Source: Mogibacterium sp. (GTDB taxonomy: Bacteria > Bacillota_A > Clostridia > Peptostreptococcales > Anaerovoracaceae). Taken from it: 5,431 bases of DNA. The DNA lies in assembly GCA_017469325.1 (NCBI GenBank), contig JAFUGO010000125.1, forward strand, positions 1-5,431. Direction: 5' to 3'. The stretch's first letter is position 1; each line of letters opens with the position of its first letter. Made by a program: the position numbers and the translations under genes. This document shows, one piece after another, positions 1 through 5,431 of the stretch. Under the pieces are notes generated by a model. The model was given only the letters and a program-made list of their open reading frames with translations. It ran no database searches and was not told the origin of the DNA.

Positions 1-1461
1 AACAGTGGTTGTAAGGAAACTGCATCCATCGATTGTGTCATTTGGTCGGTTTTGCCAACTCTCTAAGTCTTCATTAACGAGATGGTAAGTAGGATAGTCG
101 GAATACAATCTTGCAGTCGATACTTTGTAAGTATCTGAATCAAATGTAATATTATTATCAGGATTACTTGTATTATTCAATGATCCGAATTTATTAAATG
201 TTAACGATACATTTTCTTGATTAGAGGGATTGAACGACTGAACAGCCCAACCTACAACATTTCTATCATTATCTTCAATTTCAAGATACGCATAAAGTTG
301 TGTAGTCTCTCCTGAATAAGGCGCAGGTGTAGTTTTGTCATAATTATAAAAATTAACTACAACCTGATACTCCTGAGCGTCTGTAACACTGATTGCAATT
401 GTGCTGCCGTCTTTCATTGTGACGGTCAGTGTCTCTTCTGAAGAGAATGCCTTCTTGCTCTTGAGTGTCCAGTCGTTTCCGATGACGTTCTTGTTTACTT
501 CAACAAGTTTCTCATTTGAGAACTTTACATCCATAACATCGCTTACTTTCTTGTCGATGTTGAGCTGCTTGAACACCTTGCTGAGCTCGATCTCTGTGCC
601 GCCCGGGATGCTGTATGTATATCCGTCATATTCGAAGTCAACTGTGTACGCGAAAACGGAGAAGTCTTTAGTCTCGAATACTACCTTCTCGTTCTTTACA
701 CTTACCTTGAGTGCGTTGTCTTCTTTTGTTACATCCTGAACGCTGATATCGCCAACGCTGATATCCTTCGCTTCGGCAGTTGTGTCGTACTGATCTTTAA
801 CTTCATCTGCCAGTGGAAGATGAACTACATTTATATCTGCTGCCTTTGCAGCGCCAAGAGAATCGCTAAGCTGAGAATCAAGGAATTCAAACGATACCGA
901 CACAGTGCCTGCTGCCGGCTGTACTTCGATACCGTCTTCAATAAACGCTATATCATAAAGGAGAGTGTTGCCCTCGGAGTAAACCGAATCAGAGTCCTTG
1001 TTGAGGGCCTTCATATAAGCATCATAATTGTAGTCTTCAGAATTCTTGTCGATATAGGTAACTACAAGTTCTGCGTCGTCAGATACGGCGCTCGCGTCGC
1101 TGAGTTTAGCAGTCACCTTGACCTTATCATCTTTGAAGACATACTCGGTTTTGGAAGCGGCTTCTTTCTCTTCTTCCGCGTCCTCTTCGACTGCATCCTC
1201 ATCAGAATCTGCGTCTTCTTCGACTGCGGCCTCTTCTGAAGCTTCAGAGTCTTCCGATCCTGCTTCTACAGCAGTTTCTTCTGTTTCGTCAGCCTGTTCT
1301 TCTGTTGCTTCAGTAGTCTCTGCAGCAGCTTCTTCTGTTACTGCAGGCTCCGGATCATTGACAGCCAGCGCGAACGCGAAGGTTCCCGGTATGGATGTCA
1401 CAGTCATTGTGAAAGCCAGCAGCAGTGCGAATAATGCTCTTACAAATCTGTTGTTTTTCAT
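1..1461 (-). CDS. Large secreted surface/adhesin-like protein, N-terminal 487 residues (3' end off the left edge)
   Basis: The frame is open from the ATG at 1461 to the window edge. Residues 1-33 form a signal peptide: basic start (K2, R5, R8), hydrophobic core at about 9-24, and AxA-type cleavage sites after A31 or A33. Residues 36-98 are a disordered acidic linker with 31 Asp/Glu and no Lys or Arg. Residues from about 105 to 366 look beta-rich and contain the phrases FSVFAYTVDF, YSIPGG, LTVTMKDG and VTDAQ. From memory, these recur in the N-terminal modules of very large Lachnospiraceae surface proteins, which often continue into CnaB-type repeats and a wall anchor; no such repeat or anchor is visible here. 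Residues 367-487 are a further Asn- and Thr-rich part that I do not recognise, written with much more AT-rich codons. The start is fixed by a good Shine-Dalgarno site and by the signal peptide. Secretion is well supported; the adhesin role is inferred. Confidence 0.85.
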   Translation of the reverse strand, partial: MKNNRFVRALFALLLAFTMTVTSIPGTFAFALAVNDPEPAVTEEAAAETTEATEEQADETEETAVEAGSEDSEASEEAAVEEDADSDEDAVEEDAEEEKEAASKTEYVFKDDKVKVTAKLSDASAVSDDAELVVTYIDKNSEDYNYDAYMKALNKDSDSVYSEGNTLLYDIAFIEDGIEVQPAAGTVSVSFEFLDSQLSDSLGAAKAADINVVHLPLADEVKDQYDTTAEAKDISVGDISVQDVTKEDNALKVSVKNEKVVFETKDFSVFAYTVDFEYDGYTYSIPGGTEIELSKVFKQLNIDKKVSDVMDVKFSNEKLVEVNKNVIGNDWTLKSKKAFSSEETLTVTMKDGSTIAISVTDAQEYQVVVNFYNYDKTTPAPYSGETTQLYAYLEIEDNDRNVVGWAVQSFNPSNQENVSLTFNKFGSLNNTSNPDNNITFDSDTYKVSTARLYSDYPTYHLVNEDLESWQNRPNDTIDGCSFLTTTV

Positions 1462-1466
1462 AACAC

Positions 1467-1475
1467 TTTCCCTCT
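1467..1475 (-). promoter_or_regulatory. Ribosome binding site of the surface-protein gene
   Basis: The minus strand reads AGAGGGAAA, ending 5 nt before the ATG at 1461, with the GAGGG core about 8 nt upstream. It matches the anti-Shine-Dalgarno sequence and fixes the start directly before the signal peptide. Confidence 0.75.
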
Positions 1476-1530
1476 GATTCTAAATTGATCCTCTTGGATA
1501 AAAACTATTGAATAATACCTGGTTTCCATA

Positions 1531-1550
1531 TTTACCCATTTTTACCCATT
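1531..1550. repeat. Tandem 10-bp direct repeat in the leader of the surface-protein gene
   Basis: Two perfect adjacent copies of TTTACCCATT (AATGGGTAAA on the minus strand) lie just downstream of the transcription start predicted from the promoter at 1561-1589. The period of one helical turn would suit a DNA-binding protein on one face. A third partial copy, TACCCAT, lies at 1693-1699. The function is unknown. It could be an operator, a leader element or a chance repeat in AT-rich DNA. Confidence 0.6.
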
Positions 1551-1560
1551 ATCATGTTTG

Positions 1561-1589
1561 ATTTTAGACTTTCGTTAATAATAAATCAA
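1561..1589 (-). promoter_or_regulatory. Candidate sigma-A promoter of the surface-protein gene
   Basis: On the minus strand, a -35-like TTGATT (1589-1584) is separated by exactly 17 nt from a -10-like TAAAAT (1566-1561). The -10 has one mismatch to consensus and the -35 has two. Transcription would begin near 1554, giving a leader of about 90 nt that contains the tandem repeat. The surrounding DNA is AT-rich, so a chance match is possible. Confidence 0.5.
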
Positions 1590-1750
1590 TAAAAGAGTGT
1601 TAATAATTACTAAATCGTTTTCGTAAAAACCTTAAACTTGCTTTAAAGCCTTCTAATCACTGAGTTTGAGATTCTTAATTCTTTTCCTGTGCTACCCATA
1701 AAAAATGGCTGTAATACCCTTATGACACTTCCCTTCTGTGATCCATTTGA

Positions 1751-1779
1751 TTGACCGCACGGCCGTATGAGTATAGAAT
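1751..1779 (+). promoter_or_regulatory. Candidate sigma-A promoter of the small membrane-protein gene
   Basis: TTGACC (1751-1756, one mismatch to the -35 consensus) and TAGAAT (1774-1779, one mismatch to the -10 consensus) are separated by 17 nt. Transcription should start near 1786, giving a leader of about 45 nt. The spacer contains the perfect 8-bp palindrome ACGGCCGT (1759-1766), which stands out in otherwise AT-rich DNA and could be a regulator site. Confidence 0.6.
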
Positions 1780-1788
1780 GATGACATC

Positions 1789-1813
1789 AAAAAAAGCAGG
1801 TATTTTGCCTGCT
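1789..1813 (-). terminator. Intrinsic terminator for leftward (pnp-ppk) transcription
   Basis: On the minus strand AGCAGG pairs with CCTGCT around the 7-nt loop CAAAATA, and the stem runs straight into a tract of six more T. A flanking G-U pair can lengthen the stem to 7 bp. The plus strand has no T-run after the same hairpin, so it works in one direction only. It is the first convincing terminator past the ppk stop, about 270 nt downstream, with the whole small plus-strand gene in between. The same hairpin would also form in the leader of that gene, a few nt before its ribosome site. Confidence 0.65.
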
Positions 1814-1818
1814 CAAAA

Positions 1819-1825
1819 AGAAAGG
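1819..1825 (+). promoter_or_regulatory. Ribosome binding site of the small membrane-protein gene
   Basis: AGAAAGG ends 7 nt before the ATG at 1833, a good spacing. It selects this start over the overlapping frame that opens at 1751. Confidence 0.6.
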
Positions 1826-1832
1826 TTTTTAA

Positions 1833-2087
1833 ATGCCGCTTATATTACTGGGACTGATAGTTGTGATAGGTATCGTGCTCTACGCTCTTGTTATGTACGG
1901 CAGAAGCGAAGACACAGACACCCGCTCCGTTCGCGAGCGGTACCCTTTTGCATTCCCTCAGAAGAAGGATCAGGGCGCAAACTACACTATCATAGATGAT
2001 GAGAACGATCAGGATGGCGCTGAAGACAACACCATACACTTCCCTGAGGATGCCGAGGCAGAAAAGCGCCGGCGCAATATAAACTAG
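1833..2087 (+). CDS. Small single-pass membrane protein of unknown function (84 aa)
   Basis: I do not recognise this family. Residues 3-21 are one strongly hydrophobic segment, followed by arginines (R24, R31, R34, R36) that should keep the tail in the cytoplasm. The tail, about residues 37-84, is hydrophilic with an acidic stretch at about 55-75 (for example IIDDENDQDG) and ends in a basic cluster, EKRRRN. Membrane proteins this small are often partners or regulators of larger complexes, but nothing here shows which. The gene has its own candidate promoter and a well-spaced Shine-Dalgarno site, and its codon use is ordinary, so I think it is real. It converges on ppk, and the two stop codons overlap within one CTAG. 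No terminator for it is visible, so its transcript probably runs antisense into ppk. Confidence 0.75.
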   Translation: MPLILLGLIVVIGIVLYALVMYGRSEDTDTRSVRERYPFAFPQKKDQGANYTIIDDENDQDGAEDNTIHFPEDAEAEKRRRNIN

Positions 2088-4165
2088 TCTTTCTTCTTTG
2101 CGTATGTCCCGTCGGGCATCATCACACGGCCCTTGTCCATATCGCAATATACATCAAGCATGAGTCCGCGTATGCGGTCTTTTATTTTGCCGTCATTCAC
2201 AGGGCACGCCGCTTCTACCCTCTTGTCCATATTCCTTTCCATGATATCCGCCGACGAGATATACATGATCTCATCCTGATCTTTTCCGAATATATAGACT
2301 CTGGAGTGCTCAAGGAACCTTCCGACCCTGTTCACTATGCAGATATTCTCTGTGCAGCCTTCTACTCCCGGCAGCAGGCAGCAGATGCCTCTGACTACCA
2401 GACGCACAGTGCAGCCCGCGCAAGAAGCATCCATAAGCGCTTCAATAAACTTCTCATCTGTGAGTGAGTTCATCTTCATGAAGATGAATCCGTCTTTGCA
2501 CTTCTTTGTCTCGCGCTTTATGAGGCGTAGCAGCCTTCTTCTCATGCTTACAGGCGACACCATAAGAGGCGCGTATCTGTCTTCCGCTTCTTTTCTGATG
2601 TTTTTGTCAGGGGCGCTGATGCGGTCCTTGCATATATCCTTGAAGAGACGCGATGCCGCCTTCCCTATCTCCTGATCGTAAGTGATGAGCGAAATGTCCG
2701 TGTATTGCTTAGCGGTCTTTTCATTATAGTTTCCGGTGGATATCTGGGTTATATACTTTTTGACGTTTTTCCGGCCGCCGTCTTTTCCGTCTTCTTTTTC
2801 TTCTACAACTATCAGGCACATCTTGGAGTGCACCTTATACTTATCTATACCGTAATACACCCTGCAGCCGGCCGCCGACAGTTTCTTAGCCCAGGCAAGG
2901 TTCTTCTCTTCGTCAAATCTCGCTCTCAGCTCCAGGATGACTTTGACCGTCTTTCCGCTCCTCGCCGCATAGATGAGATAATCTGCGATCTTCGGGTTTG
3001 ATGCGAGTCTGTATATGGTGATGCGTATCTCTTTTACATCTTTTGAGAACGATGCCTCCCGAAGAAGCCCAAGGAAGAGATCCATGGAGTCGTACGGATA
3101 AGCCGACAGAAGGTCCTTTCTCTTCGCGGCGTCCATTATGCTACCCGGTATCAGCGCTGTCTGATCCTTTGGCACATGAGGCGTATATGTGAGAACGGCT
3201 CTGAGATCTGCCGGAAGCAGTTCTTCAAGTTCATCTATATACGAGAAGTCTATCCTTGTAGTCGTGAACATCTGGCGCTCATCCAGATCGAGATTCCTCG
3301 CGAAGTACTCTGTGAGAGCTCTCCCAGGACGGCCGTCCGTTATGAGCTTGTCTGCCGGTGTATTCTCCCTGCGTCTGAGGGCGGCTCTCATCTCGCCTGC
3401 CGTGTTCGCGTCCGCTGTGCCGCCCGCGGCCTCCGCGTTGCGCGCTATATCCATAACGAACACTTCCACAGGGACGAAAGGCACAAAGAGCGTATCCGAA
3501 AACATCTTTATTATGTCTTCGGTAAGCACATATCTCAGTTTGTCTTTGCCCGGCATCACCATCAACTTAGGCAGATCATCCGGCATATCTATGAAGCCAA
3601 ACTTGTCTTCGAGCTCCGCGTCCAGCGTGGCGATCATATACGGCTTTTCTTCATCCATTTCAGGCAGAGGCTCTTCTGCATCGAGTATCTTTGCGGAGAG
3701 CCTGTCGCTGATCTTGTCTCTGAAGAAATCGAAGCATACAGCCAGGTCCTCATCTTTCAGATCCCACGGCTCAAGTCTCTCTATGCCGGCTTCGGCAAGT
3801 TTGCTTTCGACTATGCTGTAGGCCATGTCCTTTTTAATAAGAAGGCCCGGGACAAGGTCGTGTATGCGCCTCAGCTGCTGCGCTGCGGTCATGCCCGACT
3901 TTTTGTCGATGACATCACCCTCGCTGTCTTCTCCAAGAAGGCTTCCTACACGCACCTTAAAGAACTCCTCGAGATTCGATACGAATATAGCGACGAATCT
4001 GAGGCGCTCAAAGAGAGGCACCGATTCATCGAGCGCCTCTTCCAGCACGCGTTCGTTATAGCGCAGCCATGATATCTCTCTGTTCTGTGTAAAGCCTTCT
4101 TCGAAAAGCATATTTGAGTCTTTAGTATGAATATGTCCCAAATGCACATCAGGCATCTGGGACAT
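2084..4165 (-). CDS. ppk: Polyphosphate kinase 1
   Basis: PPK1 reversibly moves the terminal phosphate of ATP onto inorganic polyphosphate through a phosphohistidine. The 693 residues match the usual family length. The N-terminal domain begins with TQNREISWLRYNERVLEEA (about 27-45) and has SNLEEFFKVRV (63-73). The middle (head) domain runs to about 330. The two phospholipase-D-like C-terminal domains follow, with YPYDSMDLFLGLLREASF (356-373), IYRLA with R386, and ELRARFDEE with R416. H446 in KVHSKMCLI matches the autophosphorylated His435 of E. coli. STGNYNEKTA (476-485) and FLEHSRVYIF with H620 (E. coli His592) are also present. The position of E. coli His454 is Q474. The linker between H446 and Q474 is longer and richer in Lys and Gly than in E. 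coli. The chosen start has a good Shine-Dalgarno site but adds 18 residues ahead of the usual family start; M19 (codon at 4111-4109) is the alternative. The gene lies 35 nt after pnp and probably shares its transcript. Confidence 0.97.
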   Translation of the reverse strand: MSQMPDVHLGHIHTKDSNMLFEEGFTQNREISWLRYNERVLEEALDESVPLFERLRFVAIFVSNLEEFFKVRVGSLLGEDSEGDVIDKKSGMTAAQQLRRIHDLVPGLLIKKDMAYSIVESKLAEAGIERLEPWDLKDEDLAVCFDFFRDKISDRLSAKILDAEEPLPEMDEEKPYMIATLDAELEDKFGFIDMPDDLPKLMVMPGKDKLRYVLTEDIIKMFSDTLFVPFVPVEVFVMDIARNAEAAGGTADANTAGEMRAALRRRENTPADKLITDGRPGRALTEYFARNLDLDERQMFTTTRIDFSYIDELEELLPADLRAVLTYTPHVPKDQTALIPGSIMDAAKRKDLLSAYPYDSMDLFLGLLREASFSKDVKEIRITIYRLASNPKIADYLIYAARSGKTVKVILELRARFDEEKNLAWAKKLSAAGCRVYYGIDKYKVHSKMCLIVVEEKEDGKDGGRKNVKKYITQISTGNYNEKTAKQYTDISLITYDQEIGKAASRLFKDICKDRISAPDKNIRKEAEDRYAPLMVSPVSMRRRLLRLIKRETKKCKDGFIFMKMNSLTDEKFIEALMDASCAGCTVRLVVRGICCLLPGVEGCTENICIVNRVGRFLEHSRVYIFGKDQDEIMYISSADIMERNMDKRVEAACPVNDGKIKDRIRGLMLDVYCDMDKGRVMMPDGTYAKKKD

Positions 4166-4168
4166 ATT
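4130..4168 (-). promoter_or_regulatory. Long stem-loop covering the ppk start codon
   Basis: In the ppk mRNA the arm AATATGTCCCAGATGC (4168-4153) pairs with GCATTTGGGACATATT (4145-4130) around a 7-nt loop. This gives 16 continuous pairs, 15 Watson-Crick and one G-U. The ATG at 4165 and the second in-frame ATG (codon 4) are both inside the first arm, while the Shine-Dalgarno site lies just outside. No T-run follows on the minus strand, so it is not an intrinsic terminator of pnp. It could control ppk translation, stabilise the mRNA or be a double-strand cleavage site between pnp and ppk. The structure is read directly from sequence; any role is inferred. Confidence 0.7.
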
Positions 4169-4173
4169 TAAGT

Positions 4174-4179
4174 TTCCTT
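4174..4179 (-). promoter_or_regulatory. Ribosome binding site of ppk
   Basis: The minus strand reads AAGGAA, ending 8 nt before the ATG at 4165. It favours this start over M19 (ATG at 4111), which has no comparable site. It lies 5 nt outside the start-codon stem, so ribosomes could bind while the start codon is still paired. Confidence 0.65.
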
Positions 4180-4200
4180 GATCTTATGGATCCGGAGATA

Positions 4201-5431
4201 TTATCTTCTGGATTTCTTCACATCAGGTCTTTCGAGGTTGATGCGGTTCTGGCTGTCGATCTCAGTTACCTTTACGGTGACTGTGTCGCCGATGTTCATC
4301 ACGTCCTCAACCTTGGCAACTCTGTGATCTGCCATCTTGGAGATGTGCAGCAGACCTTCCTTGCCCGGCAGGATCTCGAGGAACGCTCCGAAGTTCATGA
4401 TCCTTGTGACCTTTCCTTCGTAAGTCTCGCCGACCTCAACGTCCTTTGTGATGAGCTCGATCTCACGCTTAGCTGCCTCAGCGCTTTCCTGATCTGCAGC
4501 GTAGATAGCGATAAATCCGACATCATCGTCAGAGATATCGATCTTGGCACCTGTCTCCTCTACGATGCGGTTGACTGTCTTTCCTCCAGGTCCGATGACG
4601 AGTCTGATCTTATCAGGGTCGACTCTCATGCTGATGAATCTAGGAGCGTACTTGCTGAGCTCTTTGCGAGGTTCAGGGATCTCTTCGAGCATGTTCTCGA
4701 GGATGTGGGCTCTGCCGATCTTGGCCTGGTCGAGAGCCTGCTTCAGGATCTCTCTGTTGAGTCCGTGTACCTTGATATCCATCTGAAGAGCTGTTACGCC
4801 GTCAGGAGTACCCGTTACCTTGAAGTCCATGTCGCCCAGGAAGTCTTCCATGCCCTGGATGTCGGACAGGATTGCGAACTTGCTGGATCCGTCTTCGTTG
4901 AATCCTTCAATGAGTCCCATAGCGATACCGCTTACAGGCTTCTTGATAGGAACGCCGGCGTCCATAAGTGCGAGTGTCGATCCGCATGTGGAAGCCATCG
5001 AGGATGAACCGTTGGATGACATTACCTCGGAGACGACTCTGATTGCATAAGGGAATTCCTCTTCGCTAGGCAGTACAGGAGTGAGCGCTCTTTCTGCAAG
5101 CGCGCCGTGTCCGATCTCTCTTCTGCCCGGTGATCTGCTCGGCTTAGCCTCGCCTGTGCAGAATCCAGGGAAGTTGTACTGGTGCATATATCTCTTGCGT
5201 GTCACGTCATCATCGATGCCGTCGAGCCACTGTGCCTCTGAAAGAGGTGCGAGTGTAGCGATCGAAAGGACCTGAGTCTGGCCTCTCTTGAAGAGTCCGG
5301 ATCCGTGTGTCCTCGGCAGGTAGCCTGTCTCGCTCCAGAGCGGTCTGATCTCGTCAGGTCTTCTGTCGTCAGGTCTTACGCCTTCCTCGAGGATGCGGCG
5401 TCTTACTTCTTCTTTCTTGACGTTGTAGAGA
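4201..5431 (-). CDS. pnp: Polyribonucleotide nucleotidyltransferase (PNPase), C-terminal 409 residues
   Basis: PNPase degrades RNA 3' to 5' by phosphorolysis, releasing nucleoside diphosphates, in the cytoplasm. About the last 60% of a usual 700-residue protein is present; the N-terminal RNase PH-like domain lies beyond the right edge. In visible numbering, residues 1 to about 225 are the second, catalytic RNase PH domain. It shows [22 protein letters not shown] and [11 protein letters not shown]196, D202 and K204 match the metal-binding Asp486, Asp492 and Lys494 of E. coli. A KH domain follows, with its GPGG loop at 280-283 and then [16 protein letters not shown]. An S1 domain (about 333-400) has [26 protein letters not shown]. 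The protein ends a few residues after S1 in VKKSRR, with no acidic or Gly-rich tail. The frame stays open to the edge, and the GTG at 5205 is internal. No terminator separates it from ppk. Confidence 0.98.
   Translation of the reverse strand, partial: LYNVKKEEVRRRILEEGVRPDDRRPDEIRPLWSETGYLPRTHGSGLFKRGQTQVLSIATLAPLSEAQWLDGIDDDVTRKRYMHQYNFPGFCTGEAKPSRSPGRREIGHGALAERALTPVLPSEEEFPYAIRVVSEVMSSNGSSSMASTCGSTLALMDAGVPIKKPVSGIAMGLIEGFNEDGSSKFAILSDIQGMEDFLGDMDFKVTGTPDGVTALQMDIKVHGLNREILKQALDQAKIGRAHILENMLEEIPEPRKELSKYAPRFISMRVDPDKIRLVIGPGGKTVNRIVEETGAKIDISDDDVGFIAIYAADQESAEAAKREIELITKDVEVGETYEGKVTRIMNFGAFLEILPGKEGLLHISKMADHRVAKVEDVMNIGDTVTVKVTEIDSQNRINLERPDVKKSRR

Larger units (their letters stand above)
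1462..1832. other. Non-coding region between two divergent genes
   Basis: This stretch of 371 nt separates the minus-strand surface-protein gene from the plus-strand small membrane-protein gene. It is AT-rich, especially at 1480-1690. It holds the surface gene's promoter and tandem repeat, the promoter and Shine-Dalgarno site of the small gene, and a minus-strand terminator. Between about 1590 and 1740 I see nothing I can assign apart from the partial repeat copy at 1693-1699. No open frame in it has a credible start and composition. Confidence 0.7.

Noticed and set aside
1118..1477. A Ser/Ala-rich 119-codon plus-strand frame
   Set aside because: It is the mirror of the acidic linker and signal peptide of the surface protein: Glu and Ala codons read backwards give Ser- and Ala-type codons. 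The minus-strand frame has a signal peptide and Shine-Dalgarno site.
1534..1551. A possible five-codon leader peptide (MGKNG) in the surface-gene leader
   Set aside because: It arises directly from the tandem AATGGGTAAA repeat and has no ribosome site or attenuator-like structure.
2066..2075. 10-bp palindrome GCGCCGGCGC followed on the minus strand by TTTTC, just past the ppk stop, as a ppk terminator
   Set aside because: A hairpin would have only about 3 bp around a 4-nt loop and the T-run is short. The bases are explained by the coding of KRRR in the small protein.
1845..2147. A 100-codon minus-strand frame overlapping the small gene and the ppk 3' end
   Set aside because: It starts inside ppk in another frame, has no ribosome site, and lies antisense to the better supported plus-strand gene.
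3176..4072. A 298-codon open frame on the plus strand, antisense to ppk
   Set aside because: It lies wholly within the certain ppk gene, has no promoter or ribosome site, and its translation is rich in His, Arg and Cys without recognisable domains. Long antisense open frames are common opposite genes with strong codon bias.
4166..4200. A pnp terminator or separate ppk promoter in the pnp-ppk gap
   Set aside because: There is no hairpin plus T-run in this stretch and no recognisable -35/-10 pair; the GGATCC and TCCGGA palindromes are short restriction-site-like sequences.
4186..5007. A 273-codon open frame on the plus strand, antisense to pnp
   Set aside because: Its Leu-, Asp-, Ser- and Val-rich translation is what the reverse complement of biased PNPase codons gives, and pnp is certain on the other strand.

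Overview
The window looks like a chromosomal piece of a Gram-positive anaerobe of the class Clostridia, most likely Lachnospiraceae or a close relative. This rests on three things: the clostridial character of the PNPase and polyphosphate kinase sequences, AG-rich Shine-Dalgarno sites with sigma-A-like promoters, and a secreted protein whose N-terminal modules resemble those of very large Lachnospiraceae surface proteins. Assignment below class is an inference from memory of these families.

Layout, left to right. Positions 1-1461 (minus strand) hold the first 487 codons of a large secreted surface protein that runs off the left edge: signal peptide, strongly acidic linker, then beta-rich modules. 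Positions 1462-1832 are non-coding. They carry a candidate promoter and a tandem 10-bp repeat for the surface gene, a promoter for the next plus-strand gene, and a minus-strand intrinsic terminator. Positions 1833-2087 (plus) encode a small single-pass membrane protein of unknown function. Positions 2084-4165 (minus) encode a complete polyphosphate kinase 1 (ppk). Positions 4201-5431 (minus) encode the C-terminal 409 residues of polynucleotide phosphorylase (pnp), whose start lies beyond the right edge.

How they fit together. pnp and ppk lie in the same direction, 35 nt apart, with no terminator between them, so they are probably co-transcribed. PNPase releases nucleoside diphosphates from RNA, and PPK1 interconverts NTP/NDP and polyphosphate; the E. 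coli enzymes have been found together in the RNA degradosome. The small membrane-protein gene converges on ppk, and the two TAG stops share one CTAG. The only good terminator for the pnp-ppk transcript lies beyond the small gene, so the ppk mRNA tail should be antisense to that whole gene.

The most striking unexplained structure is a 16-bp stem-loop at the 5' end of ppk. It pairs the ppk start codon in the mRNA and leaves the Shine-Dalgarno site exposed just outside the stem. A second notable observation is a sharp change in codon use inside the surface-protein gene at about codon 367, which suggests a mosaic (domain-shuffled) origin. I see no RNA genes, CRISPR arrays, insertion sequences or obvious new defence system here.
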